Assembly (NCBI GenBank): GCA_030740295.1
Contig: JASLXP010000563.1
Location: forward strand, 1-30,967
Direction: 5' to 3'
DNA: 30,967 nucleotides
Source: Planctomycetota bacterium
Lineage (GTDB): Bacteria; Planctomycetota; PUPC01; JACPCR01
The number at the start of each line of letters is the position of its first letter. Positions within the stretch are counted from its first letter, which is position 1. The notes below the pieces were generated by a model that did no database searches, was not told the origin of the DNA, and saw only the letters and a program-made list of their open reading frames with translations. The position numbers were made by a program, and so were the translations under genes. Shown here piece after piece: positions 7,873 through 17,130 of this stretch.

Positions 7873-8754
7873 TCAGACCAGAGGCCGGATGCCAAACTCG
7901 GCATGAAACTCATCCCACAGTTCATCCGGAACTGGCGTTACCGCGTCGTGGTAGCCCTCCTCAACTTGTTGCGCGTTCGAAGGCCCGTACATGACGATGC
8001 CGTTGATTTTCGCCTGAATACAGAACTGCATGGCAAGGTGCCTGATGCTGACTCCGCGTGTTCGACACCACGACCACATGGTATGCGCATCGGGGTCTCT
8101 TTCTTTCGACGGCTCCGGTCCGGCAAGGCGCCCCATACCCAGAATGCTTGCCAGGATGACACCGACATCGTGCTCTCTGGCGAGCGGAATGGTTGTCTCG
8201 GCAACGGTCTGACTCAGGAGGGTGTAATCAAGATAGCTCAGAACAATATCGATGTTCCCGGTCTCAATGGCGCGCTTGTGAAACTCATGCTGGCGAACAC
8301 CGAGCCCGGTGTGACCGATCAGGCCCTCATCTTTCATTTTCAGGAGCTCGTCCAGAGCCGCTCCGGGAGCCAGAGGGGCTTCGATGTCTCCCGGGTCATG
8401 GATGAGGACTGAATCCAGATAGTCCGTCTTTAAAAGCTTCAGACTGTTTTCCACGCTCCAGCGAATGGCCGCTGCCGAGTAATCACCACACCGGGCAGGA
8501 TGTGTCCCGGATTTGGTCTGCAGGAACACTTTTTCACGATTGCCGCCAGCCAGGGCCGGCCCCAGACGCAATTCGCTGTCACCGTAATGGGGAGAAGTAT
8601 CCAGGTAATTAATGCCGAGGTCGATGGCCTTCTGAACGCCTTCGATAGTGTCCTTCTGGCTGCTTTTTTCAGAGCCAAACCACGCGCATCCGAGGCCGAG
8701 CGCTCTGGCCTGGATCTCTGTTCTTCCGAGTCTTCTTGTTTCGAGATCGGGCAT
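7873..8754 (-). CDS. Aldo/keto reductase
   Basis: A 293-residue NADPH-type oxidoreductase with the AKR (beta/alpha)8 fold. The catalytic tetrad is complete: D52 and Y57 (in LDTSPHYG), K81 (LQTKSG) and H119 (LIHDPGD). The overall pattern resembles the L-fucose/galactose dehydrogenase-like branch, but the substrate cannot be assigned. No signal peptide is present. It is the first gene of a minus-strand group followed after 82 nt by the sensor kinase gene. The HEAT-repeat gene ends 91 nt upstream. Confidence 0.88.
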   Translation of the reverse strand: MPDLETRRLGRTEIQARALGLGCAWFGSEKSSQKDTIEGVQKAIDLGINYLDTSPHYGDSELRLGPALAGGNREKVFLQTKSGTHPARCGDYSAAAIRWSVENSLKLLKTDYLDSVLIHDPGDIEAPLAPGAALDELLKMKDEGLIGHTGLGVRQHEFHKRAIETGNIDIVLSYLDYTLLSQTVAETTIPLAREHDVGVILASILGMGRLAGPEPSKERDPDAHTMWSWCRTRGVSIRHLAMQFCIQAKINGIVMYGPSNAQQVEEGYHDAVTPVPDELWDEFHAEFGIRPLV

Positions 8755-8845
8755 GATACTTCTACGAGGTGGTATGAGCTTTAGGACGGGAGGGTATCGG
8801 TTTGGATTCCGATAGCAAAGCCTTGTTCCAACGATTGAAATGGGT

Positions 8846-10945
8846 CTACTTCAAACTTGTCAGAGTATCTGCCGCGGCCATACGAATGGATTCATCTTCA
8901 TCGCCGAGGAGGGCGAAGATAGCGTTGGAAGCAACGGCCGCCTTTCCGCCCATCTGTGAGAGCGCATATAACGCGAGGAGCCGATGCTGATTGTCCTGTG
9001 AACGGAGCGTGTGAACGAGCACAGGAAGAGCCTCAGCGGAATGCGCCAACGACCACACGGCAGAGGCTGCAGAGAGACGGACATAGGGGTCTGCATCCTG
9101 AAGCAGCGCGGCTCGAAGGTGCGGCAGAGCTTTCTGATTTGCCAGTTCTCCGAGGGCATTTGCCGCGTAGGCTCGGGCGCCGGGGGACGGGCATTTCAGT
9201 CCAGCAAGCAGCACCTGAAAGGCATCGGTTGGAACGCCGGATCGATACAGGGCATTCGATGCTGCAACCCGCACGTGCCAGTCAGGGTCAGTAAGAGCCA
9301 TCTTCAACAACTGGAGCGCATCTGAAGCGGTACCTATTTTCGCCAGGGCGTCCGCGGCAGACATTCGGACGGATGCCTGTTTATGTTTCAGATGGGATTG
9401 CAGCGCGGCCACATTGCCGGCCGCGCCCGTAATCTTCCATAAAGCCAGACTAACCTGAATCTGAGCTTCGGCGTCCGCGCTCCCAACAGAATCGTTCAGG
9501 GCTTCCAAGCTGCGTGCTGCCTTCTCACCCAGGTCACCAAGTCGGATTGCCGCTTCTCGAACTGCCTTTCCCGATTTCAGGGCCTGGATAAAAACGGGCA
9601 CCGCAGTCTCTCCCATATACGACAACGCCTTGCCGGCCTCAGATGAAAGCAGGGAGTCGTCGCCAACCAGCACAGTGTAGAGTTGCGGCGCAGCGTCCTG
9701 TCCAAGGAGCCCCAATGTCCCCAGAGCGCGAACGGCCTCAGCGCGGACGAGCCGATCCGGGTCTTTCAGAAGTGTCTGTAAATGAGCCACTCGTTCTGAC
9801 GCCTGACCTTGAATGCGGCCCAGAGCAAACGCGGTCGCTTTCCTCATTTCCGAAGATTCGTTCTTCATTAGCTCACCCAACACATCAAGGACCTCTTTTG
9901 CGGGCGCGTGAATGCGGCCCAGGGCAGTCACTGACGAGCTGGCAGTCTGCGGATCGCTTCGTCCGCTCTGTTTCAGCAATGCGGCAGTAATTTTCGGCGA
10001 CGGTACTCCCAGCTTTCCCAACGCTTTGGAAGCAGCATGCCTCACGAGCAGCGATTCATCATTCAGCAGTTTGAGAAGGGAATTGGCTGAACGCTTGATG
10101 ATCAGATTACCGCACGCTTCTGCCGCGGCCTGTCGGACGGTGTCATCAAAATGTTTGAGATGGCTCATCACCAGTTTTGTATTCGCCCTGCCGAGCGCCC
10201 CCATCTGGCCGACCGCGTTAAGTGCGGCCACCTTCACCTCGGGATTGTCTGATTGAAGGATGTTCAGAAGGGCAGGAGTGGACTGGGCAGCGATAGAACC
10301 GATCCGTGACAGCGCAAGCGCGCAACCTCTCCTCACCCTCACATCCACATCACCGAGCCCTCTTGCTATTTCCTCGTAACGCCAGTAACCAACCAAGCCA
10401 AGCGAGCCCGCCGCGGCATTTCTGACAGGCAGGTCGTCGTCCTTCAGAGTGGACAACAGTGCTGGAGTTGCTTCCTGCGTAGCGGTGCCGATTCTACCGA
10501 GGGCTGCAGCGACATTTTTGCGGACCACGGGGTTGTGGTGGGTGAGCAAAGCGACCAGCTCACTGGGTTGCGGAGAGAGTCGTATCCCAAAATCTTCCAG
10601 CACACCCAAACCAGCCAGGCCGGCGAGTGGAGCTTCACCTTTGACCGCTTCGATAAGCACCACGGCCTTGGATTCGAGTTCCGGACAGATCTTGGTGAGG
10701 GCAAAGGCAGCCTTCATTCGGACACCGGCATCCGCATCCAGCATTGCCTGGCCAAGTGGATGGACGGCATCGATTCCTGCGGGGCCCAGAGTGCCGAGCT
10801 GTTCGGCCGCTTGACGGCGTTGTCCGATGTCACCGGTCTTCAGCGCTCCGAGCCATTTGTCGATCAGTTCGGCCGGATTAGTCGAGATCTCTTCGCAGAC
10901 CGAATGCGAAAGCAGTAGGGTCAGTATCAGGCAGGCATATTTCAT
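8846..10945 (-). CDS. Secreted HEAT-repeat (PBS-lyase type) scaffold protein
   Basis: A 699-residue protein made of a signal peptide (about 1-18) and some 17 tandem HEAT/PBS-lyase repeats of about 31-37 residues (pattern D-x-x-VR-x-x-AA-x-ALG-x-G). The repeats fill the chain to its abrupt C-terminus. No catalytic domain is visible, so it should act as a protein-binding solenoid in the periplasm or at the cell surface. The Cys at the end of the signal peptide (HSVC) does not make a good lipobox. No Shine-Dalgarno sequence precedes the ATG. Instead the ATG overlaps the stop of a 40-codon upstream ORF (ATGA), which suggests coupled translation. Confidence 0.87.
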   Translation of the reverse strand: MKYACLILTLLLSHSVCEEISTNPAELIDKWLGALKTGDIGQRRQAAEQLGTLGPAGIDAVHPLGQAMLDADAGVRMKAAFALTKICPELESKAVVLIEAVKGEAPLAGLAGLGVLEDFGIRLSPQPSELVALLTHHNPVVRKNVAAALGRIGTATQEATPALLSTLKDDDLPVRNAAAGSLGLVGYWRYEEIARGLGDVDVRVRRGCALALSRIGSIAAQSTPALLNILQSDNPEVKVAALNAVGQMGALGRANTKLVMSHLKHFDDTVRQAAAEACGNLIIKRSANSLLKLLNDESLLVRHAASKALGKLGVPSPKITAALLKQSGRSDPQTASSSVTALGRIHAPAKEVLDVLGELMKNESSEMRKATAFALGRIQGQASERVAHLQTLLKDPDRLVRAEAVRALGTLGLLGQDAAPQLYTVLVGDDSLLSSEAGKALSYMGETAVPVFIQALKSGKAVREAAIRLGDLGEKAARSLEALNDSVGSADAEAQIQVSLALWKITGAAGNVAALQSHLKHKQASVRMSAADALAKIGTASDALQLLKMALTDPDWHVRVAASNALYRSGVPTDAFQVLLAGLKCPSPGARAYAANALGELANQKALPHLRAALLQDADPYVRLSAASAVWSLAHSAEALPVLVHTLRSQDNQHRLLALYALSQMGGKAAVASNAIFALLGDEDESIRMAAADTLTSLK

Positions 10946-11064
10946 AAGACAGTGTTTGAAGAACCTGATGGATCGTTATTACGCTTCTGTTCCGCGTAAC
11001 CCTTCAGATCATATGAAATGGGCTGACACTCGTCCTCTGTTGTCCAGAAGTCTTTTAGCCACAT
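10942..11064 (-). CDS. Possible 40-residue small protein coupled to the HEAT-repeat gene
   Basis: ATG at 11064 is preceded by GGGGGA with 8 nt spacing. The frame encodes a hydrophilic 40-residue peptide starting MWLKDFW and ending SSNTVL. Its TGA overlaps the ATG of the HEAT-repeat gene (ATGA, 10945-10942), and that gene lacks its own ribosome-binding site. No family is recognised and there is no signal peptide or membrane segment. It may be a real small protein, or a leader whose translation loads ribosomes for the downstream gene. An in-frame longer reading to 11307 would overlap the plus-strand MinD-like gene and is unlikely. Confidence 0.42.
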   Translation of the reverse strand: MWLKDFWTTEDECQPISYDLKGYAEQKRNNDPSGSSNTVL

Positions 11065-11127
11065 AATGAGCGTCCCCCACGGAGCATATGATGGATCCGC
11101 AAGAACTGGAGACCGGCTCTCACGAAT

Positions 11128-12549
11128 ATGTTCGGCAAAAGCGGCCGGATTCCCCCCCCGCCCATCAGTGACGGGCTGACAGAGTTGCTGGTCCGGCACC
11201 GGGTGCTGCATGAGAACCGCGCGGAAAGCGTGGCGCTCTTCGCCAGCCGGCAGGGAGTGTCCATAGTCGACGCGCTCGTCCAGTTGGCGGTCTGTACGGA
11301 AGAGCAACTAGCTGGCGCGCTATCTCACATTTTGAAGGTTCCGCAGATAGACCCGGCAGATTGCAGCGCGGATCTGGAAACTCTCATGCGAGTGCCCAAA
11401 TCCTATCTGATAGAGAACGCCTGCCTGCCATACCGAGATGGCGAAGGCACCTTAACGCTGTTGATGTCAGATCCAACTTTGAAGCAGCTCTTCAAGGACA
11501 TTGTCACGATCACCGGCGAACGGCTCAACGTTGTTGTAGGCATGCGCACCAGCATTCTTAAGGCAATAGATGAAGCCTACGCCCACGCCACCTCTCAGAT
11601 GGACGAGGCCGAGCTGCTCCAGCAGGAACTGCTGAATGAAATGAAGGACATGAAACGTTCTGGGAGTCAGTCGCGCAGTTTCGGTGTTCTGTCCAACAAG
11701 GGAGGAGTCGGTAAGACGCACACCAGCATCAACCTTGCTTACACGTTTGCCGAAATGGGCTTCCGCGTTCTGGTGATTGATGCGGACACGGGGAACGCGG
11801 ATGTGTCGAACAAACTGCGGCTGTTTCCCATTCACACGCTCGCGGATTTTCTCGACAAGAAGGTGGATATCAAAAGTACGCTTCTGGAAACGCAATTCGG
11901 TTTTTTCGTCGTCCCGGGCAAATCAGGTGAGATGCGTCTGGCGAACATGAAATACTCTCAACGTCTGCGATTCATGAAGGCATTTGCCCAGGTGGGTTAT
12001 ACTTTTGACATTGTGATCTATGACCTCGGAGCCGGGCTCTCACTGCAGGTTCTTGATTTCGCCCACTGCGTGGACGATGTCATCATCGTGACGACACCCC
12101 GGGATTTGGTGAGCGGTTATTCCTGCGCCAAGCTTGTTTTCTACCGCTATATCGAGCTTGAATCGAGGCTCTACCGAAGTGATCCCGAATACCAGGTCCA
12201 CTCAAATTTTGAGCCCTGGTTGCTGTTCAATCAGGTAGAGAAAGCGGGCGGCTGTTCAGAGTTTTATCGCAGCATGGTCGGCGCCGCGAAGCTCTGCCAA
12301 TACGAAGAACTGAACACAGACCTTGCCGGATTTGAGTTGTCCCCGCTCCTGCTTGGCGAGGTGATGCGGGATTCTGACAACTACATCGAAGCGGAACATC
12401 TTCATCAACCATTCTCGAAGACTTTTCCTTTCCATCCGAATGTGCAACAGTATCGCACCATCGCACGCGCCCTTCTCAACAAGAGCCTCGCCGATCCGCA
12501 GGATGGCAGAAACCTGAACCGGCAGGTGAGGCTTGTGACGAATTCATGA
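11128..12549 (+). CDS. MshEN-like N-domain fused to MinD/ParA-type ATPase
   Basis: A 473-residue cytosolic protein. Residues 16-150 resemble the N-terminal domain of GspE/PilB/MshE secretion ATPases (helical hairpin ending in LAGALSHILKVPQID, then a mixed alpha/beta part). Residues 160-178 form a short coiled linker. From 184 there is a MinD/FlhG-type deviant Walker A ATPase: SNKGGVGKTHTS with K191 and K196, then VIDAD with D218 and D220. The fusion suggests a polar or spatial positioning ATPase for a pilus, secretion or motility machine, possibly gated by a nucleotide second messenger. The canonical c-di-GMP-binding residues of MshEN are not clearly present. The gene stands alone: no pilus or flagellar gene is in the window. 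It converges on trkH with 45 bp between stops. Confidence 0.85.
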   Translation: MFGKSGRIPPPPISDGLTELLVRHRVLHENRAESVALFASRQGVSIVDALVQLAVCTEEQLAGALSHILKVPQIDPADCSADLETLMRVPKSYLIENACLPYRDGEGTLTLLMSDPTLKQLFKDIVTITGERLNVVVGMRTSILKAIDEAYAHATSQMDEAELLQQELLNEMKDMKRSGSQSRSFGVLSNKGGVGKTHTSINLAYTFAEMGFRVLVIDADTGNADVSNKLRLFPIHTLADFLDKKVDIKSTLLETQFGFFVVPGKSGEMRLANMKYSQRLRFMKAFAQVGYTFDIVIYDLGAGLSLQVLDFAHCVDDVIIVTTPRDLVSGYSCAKLVFYRYIELESRLYRSDPEYQVHSNFEPWLLFNQVEKAGGCSEFYRSMVGAAKLCQYEELNTDLAGFELSPLLLGEVMRDSDNYIEAEHLHQPFSKTFPFHPNVQQYRTIARALLNKSLADPQDGRNLNRQVRLVTNS

Positions 12550-12594
12550 AGGAGATCTGGTTTGATGGTTAATGGCGCCAAGCCACAGCCTCTA

Positions 12595-14157
12595 CTACTT
12601 CCGGTACAGCAGCGGCTGAAACAGAACCAGCACACAGACAAATTCCAACCTGCCCAGCAGCATCGTGCCCGACAGCACCCACTTCGCTGCGTCCGGCATG
12701 AACGCGTAATTCTGCGCGGCGCCTACTCTGGCAAGACCGGGGCCAATGTTAAACATGGTCGCGATGACAGCCGTGAAACTGGTGATGAGATCCACACCCA
12801 TGGCCGAGATAATCAAGGTCACCAGCACAAGGAGGATCGCGGCCATTGAGAGCAGACCGATCACCGAGGACAGAACGGTCTCATCGATAGCCCGGTCACC
12901 AACCCTGATAGGGAAAACAGCGTTCGGCTGAATCGCCTTTCGCAGTTCCCGCAAAGCGAATTTTATCAGTAGGATAATTCGGATCTGTTTCAAGCCGCCG
13001 CCGGTGCTCCCGGCACAGCCGCCAAAGAACATGAGGACGACCAGCAGAGTTCTGGCGAGGTCCGGCCACCGATCAAAATCAGCGGTCGCGTAGCCTGTGG
13101 TCGTGGTGATTGCCACCACCTGAAACGTCACCGCTCTCAACGTCTCAGGCAAACTCCGCACTTTATTTTCTTCACCCTTGAAAGTCCCGAGCTCGGCCGT
13201 GGCAGCTTCGCTGGACAAACCCTTCAACTCCGGCTCCCGCAGGCCCTGTGATCGGATGGAGATGGTAATGACGACCACACTGATCAGTAGCACGCCGACG
13301 TAAAAACGAATCTCGGTGTTCCTGAAGACATCGTCATATTTCTTGTTGAAGAGGAGGTAATAGAGCCCGAAATTGCAGCCGGCCAGAAACATGAACACGA
13401 TGATGACCGTATCTACGTACCAACTGTTGTAGTGGGCGATGCTGGCGTTGTGGATGGAAAAACCGCCGGTCGCCATCGTGCCGAAAGTGTGGCAGAGCGC
13501 GCTGAAAAGATCGATATCCTTGTGCGCGCAGAGGAGCAGCACTTCCACGATCGTCAGCAGGCAGTAAATGCTCCAGAGAATCTTCGCGGTCTCGCCGATT
13601 CGTGGAGTGATACGCTCCGCGCTGAGCCCGGGCATTTCAGAACGAAACAGTTGATAACTGCCGGGTCCGAACGCAGGCAGAATCGCTACCCACAGAACGA
13701 CGATTCCCATGCCGCCAAGCCAGTGAGTGAAGCTCCTCCAGAATAGAAGCCCGTGCGGGAGTTCGGGGATGTTCTGAATGATCGTTGCACCAGTTGTGGT
13801 CAGGCCGCTCATCGCTTCGAAGTAGGCATCGGTAATACCGATCTCACGGCCGTCGATTGTCCCTTCCCAGAAGAACATCGGCCCTGCGGCAACAAGCGAC
13901 AGGACCAGCCACGAGATGGATACCGCGGCCAGGCCTTCCTGGTTACCGACATTCTTGAACTGCCCGCGATTGAGCAGAAAAAGAACGAGCCCAGCGACGA
14001 GCGACGATCCGCTGGAAATGAGAAACGCACTCATCTCGTTCTTTTCGGACGCATCCTGGTACAGCCACGCAACCCCCGCCGGAATCAGCAGCAACAGCGC
14101 GGCGAAGATCAGGAGCAGGCCGATGACATTCAGTACCGCTCGGACGTTAATGGTCAA
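12595..14157 (-). CDS. trkH: Trk-type potassium uptake channel subunit TrkH/KtrB family
   Basis: A 520-residue inner-membrane channel for K+ uptake with the four-fold M1-P-M2 repeat of the Trk/Ktr/HKT superfamily. The four filter segments are visible: SGLTTTGATI (about 118-126), TMATGGFS (about 228-234), ITTTTGYAT (about 350-357) and TMFNIGPG (about 466-473), each with its filter glycine. The start is TTG at 14157, whose TTGA overlaps the trkA stop; GGAGG lies just upstream, inside the end of trkA. Overlap indicates translational coupling, and TrkA gates this channel. Confidence 0.93.
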   Translation of the reverse strand: MTINVRAVLNVIGLLLIFAALLLLIPAGVAWLYQDASEKNEMSAFLISSGSSLVAGLVLFLLNRGQFKNVGNQEGLAAVSISWLVLSLVAAGPMFFWEGTIDGREIGITDAYFEAMSGLTTTGATIIQNIPELPHGLLFWRSFTHWLGGMGIVVLWVAILPAFGPGSYQLFRSEMPGLSAERITPRIGETAKILWSIYCLLTIVEVLLLCAHKDIDLFSALCHTFGTMATGGFSIHNASIAHYNSWYVDTVIIVFMFLAGCNFGLYYLLFNKKYDDVFRNTEIRFYVGVLLISVVVITISIRSQGLREPELKGLSSEAATAELGTFKGEENKVRSLPETLRAVTFQVVAITTTTGYATADFDRWPDLARTLLVVLMFFGGCAGSTGGGLKQIRIILLIKFALRELRKAIQPNAVFPIRVGDRAIDETVLSSVIGLLSMAAILLVLVTLIISAMGVDLITSFTAVIATMFNIGPGLARVGAAQNYAFMPDAAKWVLSGTMLLGRLEFVCVLVLFQPLLYRK

Positions 14158-15521
14158 TCCCCTCCGAGTAGTTTCTTTTTGGCGAGGAGCTTCTCTGCTC
14201 TCGGAATCGCTTCCGGCAGCCCGAAGACAAACACACTGTCATCCCTTTCGATCACTGTATCGCCGTTTGGAATGATGAGCTGATCGCTGCGAATCACCGC
14301 GGCAATGATGGTGCTGTCCGGCATCGCTTTGCCAATCTTCTGAACCGTCTGCCCGATCACCTTCTGCCCCTTTTGGGTATGCAGGAGAACCCCTTCGGCT
14401 CGGCCGTCTTTGATCCTGACGATCGATTCCACGCCCCGTCTGATTACCCGCAGAATCTCGCTGAAGGTGACGATGCGGGGATTGATCACTGCGTCGATAT
14501 CAATGGATTCCATAATTGGGACGTATTCCGGCTCGCTGGTCATCACCATGAGTTTTTTGGCGCCAAGCTTACGGGCCAGCAGGGCCGCCATCAGATTCGA
14601 ATTGTCGTCCGGCGAAACCGCAACAAAAAAATCCGCCAGCGCAACATTGGCTTCGTGCAGGAGGTCGGGCTCGGTGGCTACGCCGTGCAGAACGAGCGCG
14701 CGGTCGAGCTTACTGGCAGTAGCAGCGGCAACTTCTTCGTCCGGCTCGATGATCGTCACATTCACCTTGTTCTCTTCGAGCCGCTGGGCAAAGGCGATGC
14801 TGGTGCGGGTGGCGCCGTAGATGATGACCTTTTCCACTTCGTCTGCGCGGCGATTCACACAGGGCAGGAAAAACGGCAGAGTGTCACGATGCAGAACCAC
14901 GTAGATATCATCGCCGGCCTCGATTGTGTCGGGCCCCTTGGGAATGATCATCTCTTCCCCCCGGGAGATCGCCACAACGAGCGGAAACTCATCAATGGCC
15001 GCCCGAATATCTGCAATTATCTTACCGGCAATGGGGGCGTCCTCAGGCACATCGAATCCCAGCAGAAGCGTCTCATCGACACCGAAGTTTGCGACCTCCA
15101 GCGCGCCGGGCGTCTCAATGAGTCGAATCATCGAATCCACCGTCGCCTCATCAGGATTAATCATGTAATCGACGGCCAGCTCTGCGGGCCCGATAGGACC
15201 TTCGCCGGAACTGATCTCCGGGTTGCGGACACGGGCGATCTTCCATTTCACCCGGTAATGGCTGGAGAGCAGACAGGCGAGCATGTTCACCTCGTCGCTG
15301 TCGGTCACCGCAACGAGCATTTCGGCCTCGGCGATGCGGGCCTTTTCCATCACGCTCGGTGAAGTCGCATTGCCCTCGACGGCCAGCACATCCATCCGAT
15401 CGTTCATACGCCTGGCACGAGGCCCTGACTGATCGATGACCGATATATCGTGACCTTCAGCAGAGAGTTGCTCCGCCAAGTTGAAGCCTACCGACCCAGC
15501 GCCAACGATGACGATGTTCAT
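14154..15521 (-). CDS. trkA: Trk system potassium uptake regulatory protein TrkA
   Basis: A 455-residue cytosolic RCK protein with two tandem RCK_N-RCK_C units, the classical TrkA size. The first NAD-binding motif is G7-A-G-S-V-G12 with acidic strand end VIDQ. The second Rossmann unit starts at about residue 230 (KVIIYGATRTS) and has a weaker glycine motif, so nucleotide binding there may be altered. The C-terminal subdomains are at about 140-215 and 380-445. It binds and gates TrkH, encoded directly downstream with a 3-4 nt overlap. AAGG lies 5 nt before the ATG, which supports this start. Confidence 0.93.
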   Translation of the reverse strand: MNIVIVGAGSVGFNLAEQLSAEGHDISVIDQSGPRARRMNDRMDVLAVEGNATSPSVMEKARIAEAEMLVAVTDSDEVNMLACLLSSHYRVKWKIARVRNPEISSGEGPIGPAELAVDYMINPDEATVDSMIRLIETPGALEVANFGVDETLLLGFDVPEDAPIAGKIIADIRAAIDEFPLVVAISRGEEMIIPKGPDTIEAGDDIYVVLHRDTLPFFLPCVNRRADEVEKVIIYGATRTSIAFAQRLEENKVNVTIIEPDEEVAAATASKLDRALVLHGVATEPDLLHEANVALADFFVAVSPDDNSNLMAALLARKLGAKKLMVMTSEPEYVPIMESIDIDAVINPRIVTFSEILRVIRRGVESIVRIKDGRAEGVLLHTQKGQKVIGQTVQKIGKAMPDSTIIAAVIRSDQLIIPNGDTVIERDDSVFVFGLPEAIPRAEKLLAKKKLLGGD

Positions 15522-15553
15522 TTGAGCCTTCTTACGGGGGTGAATCGCCGTGA

Positions 15554-15582
15554 AGTATAAGCTGATGGTGGTAGAGCGAAAC
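15554..15582 (-). promoter_or_regulatory. Possible trkA promoter
   Basis: A good -10 hexamer TATACT (15559-15554) lies 33 nt upstream of the trkA ATG on the minus strand. The -35 match (GTTTCG at 17 bp spacing) is poor. The 145-bp gap to the HldE stop holds no other feature I can support. Confidence 0.28.
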
Positions 15583-15666
15583 TGATTCGTGGCCGCATCC
15601 CGTGCACCCCATCATTACTTCCATCAGAACTGAGCTGGGGGCATCCAAAATCCACCTCCGCACCTG

Positions 15667-17130
15667 TCACTCGCCCGATTTCTCCAGGACCCGCTGCACA
15701 ATATCCGTTGTCGAGAGGCCTTCGACATGAGGCACGAGCGCTATCGTTCCACCGTAGGCTTCGACGACCTCGTGGCCGACGACCTGGTCGACGCTGTACT
15801 GAGATCCCTTCACCAGTACATCAGGCCTGAGGGCCTCGAGGAGCGGGATTGGCGTGTCCTCTTCGAAGACGATCACAAAATCGACCGAGCCGATAGCAGA
15901 CAGCATTTGCGTTCGTTCTTCCTCGGCGAGAATTGGGCGCTGCTCGCCTTTCAGCCGCCGAATGGAATCGTCCGAGTTCACCGCGACGACCAGCACATCA
16001 CCGTGCGAACGGGCCCGCTGCAGCAGATCCACATGGCCGGGGTGCAGGATGTCAAAGCAGCCGTTGGTCAGGACAACTTTCTTATTCGCCACTCGAAGTT
16101 GGGCCATGATGGTCTGAAGCTCTTCGACAGTTTTGACTTTGCTTTCAGAGCTTTGCCAGACAAGGGAATCTTTGATCTCCTGCCGGCTCACCGGCGCGAC
16201 TCCAAGCTTGCCGACCTCGATGCCCGCGGCCACATTGGCCAGTCGGACCGCGTCCTCAATGTCGCCTCCATCTGCCAGGACGAGACCGATGATCGAGGTG
16301 ACCATATCGCCCGCTCCGGTGACGTCATACACCGCACGCTCCTGTGCCTGGTCATGGAAATGGTTGCCCTGTTTATCAAAGGCCGAAATGCCCTCTTTGT
16401 CGCGTGTGATAATCATAAATTCCAGATCGTTCTCCTTGATGAGCCCCATCGCCGCGTGCGCGAGGGAGGCATCGTCCTTTATCCGCAATCCGGAAGCAGC
16501 CTCCGCCTCAGAACGATTCGGCGCCAGCAACGTGAATCCACGGTAAACAGAATAATCATCAATCTTGGGAGGATCAGCGATGCACTTCTTCTTGTGCTGC
16601 CTGCACAATTCGGCCACCTGGGAGGCAACATGCGGGGTGACGACGCCTTTGCCGTAATCTGAAACTACGACTAGATCCACTTGGGGAATGTGCTCAGCCA
16701 ACACGCTGATGAGCTGCGATTCGAGCTCGCCCCCTATCGCCCCGGTCTCCTCCCTGTCCACCCGCAACATTTGCTGAGCCCGCGCGAGGAAGCGGGTTTT
16801 CAGGCTGGTCACACGTTCCTGGCTCGAGATCATGCCACTCAACTCCACCCCGGCAGTATCGAGCAGCGAGCGTAGTTCACCTGCCTCGGAATCCTTGCCA
16901 ATCGCGCCGCAGAAAATGACCTCAGCTTCCAGGTGGCGCAGGTTGATGCAGACCGAACCTGCGCCGCCGGGCTTGAACTCTTCGCCCTGCACTTTAAGAA
17001 CGGGTATGGGCGCTTCCGGCGAAATGCGTGACGAATCGCCCCATACATATTTGTCCAGGATGGCGTCGCCGAGAACGAGAATCCTGGGCTGGCCGATATG
17101 CGTGAAGTAGTGGTAGAGTGATTCAGACAC
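15667..17130 (-). CDS. hldE: Bifunctional heptose 7-phosphate kinase / heptose 1-phosphate adenylyltransferase
   Basis: A 487-residue two-domain enzyme making ADP-heptose precursors for the inner core of lipopolysaccharide. Residues 1-320 are a PfkB/ribokinase-type kinase: PGGAGSV near 54-60, and the signature DVTGAGD with catalytic D275. Residues 350-487 are a cytidylyltransferase-like nucleotidyltransferase with TNGCFDILHPGH (H363-x-G-H366 motif). Length and order match HldE/RfaE. The start overlaps the end of the upstream aldo/keto reductase gene by 8 nt, indicating an operon. The partner genes gmhA, gmhB and hldD are not in the window. Confidence 0.93.
   Translation of the reverse strand: MSESLYHYFTHIGQPRILVLGDAILDKYVWGDSSRISPEAPIPVLKVQGEEFKPGGAGSVCINLRHLEAEVIFCGAIGKDSEAGELRSLLDTAGVELSGMISSQERVTSLKTRFLARAQQMLRVDREETGAIGGELESQLISVLAEHIPQVDLVVVSDYGKGVVTPHVASQVAELCRQHKKKCIADPPKIDDYSVYRGFTLLAPNRSEAEAASGLRIKDDASLAHAAMGLIKENDLEFMIITRDKEGISAFDKQGNHFHDQAQERAVYDVTGAGDMVTSIIGLVLADGGDIEDAVRLANVAAGIEVGKLGVAPVSRQEIKDSLVWQSSESKVKTVEELQTIMAQLRVANKKVVLTNGCFDILHPGHVDLLQRARSHGDVLVVAVNSDDSIRRLKGEQRPILAEEERTQMLSAIGSVDFVIVFEEDTPIPLLEALRPDVLVKGSQYSVDQVVGHEVVEAYGGTIALVPHVEGLSTTDIVQRVLEKSGE

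Noticed and set aside
14373..15362. A 329-codon plus-strand open frame over trkA
   Set aside because: It is antisense to a full-length TrkA with both RCK units. The translation shows no family features.
15727..16662. A 311-codon plus-strand open frame over hldE
   Set aside because: It is a shadow of the complete bifunctional HldE gene, with no independent ribosome-binding site or motif.
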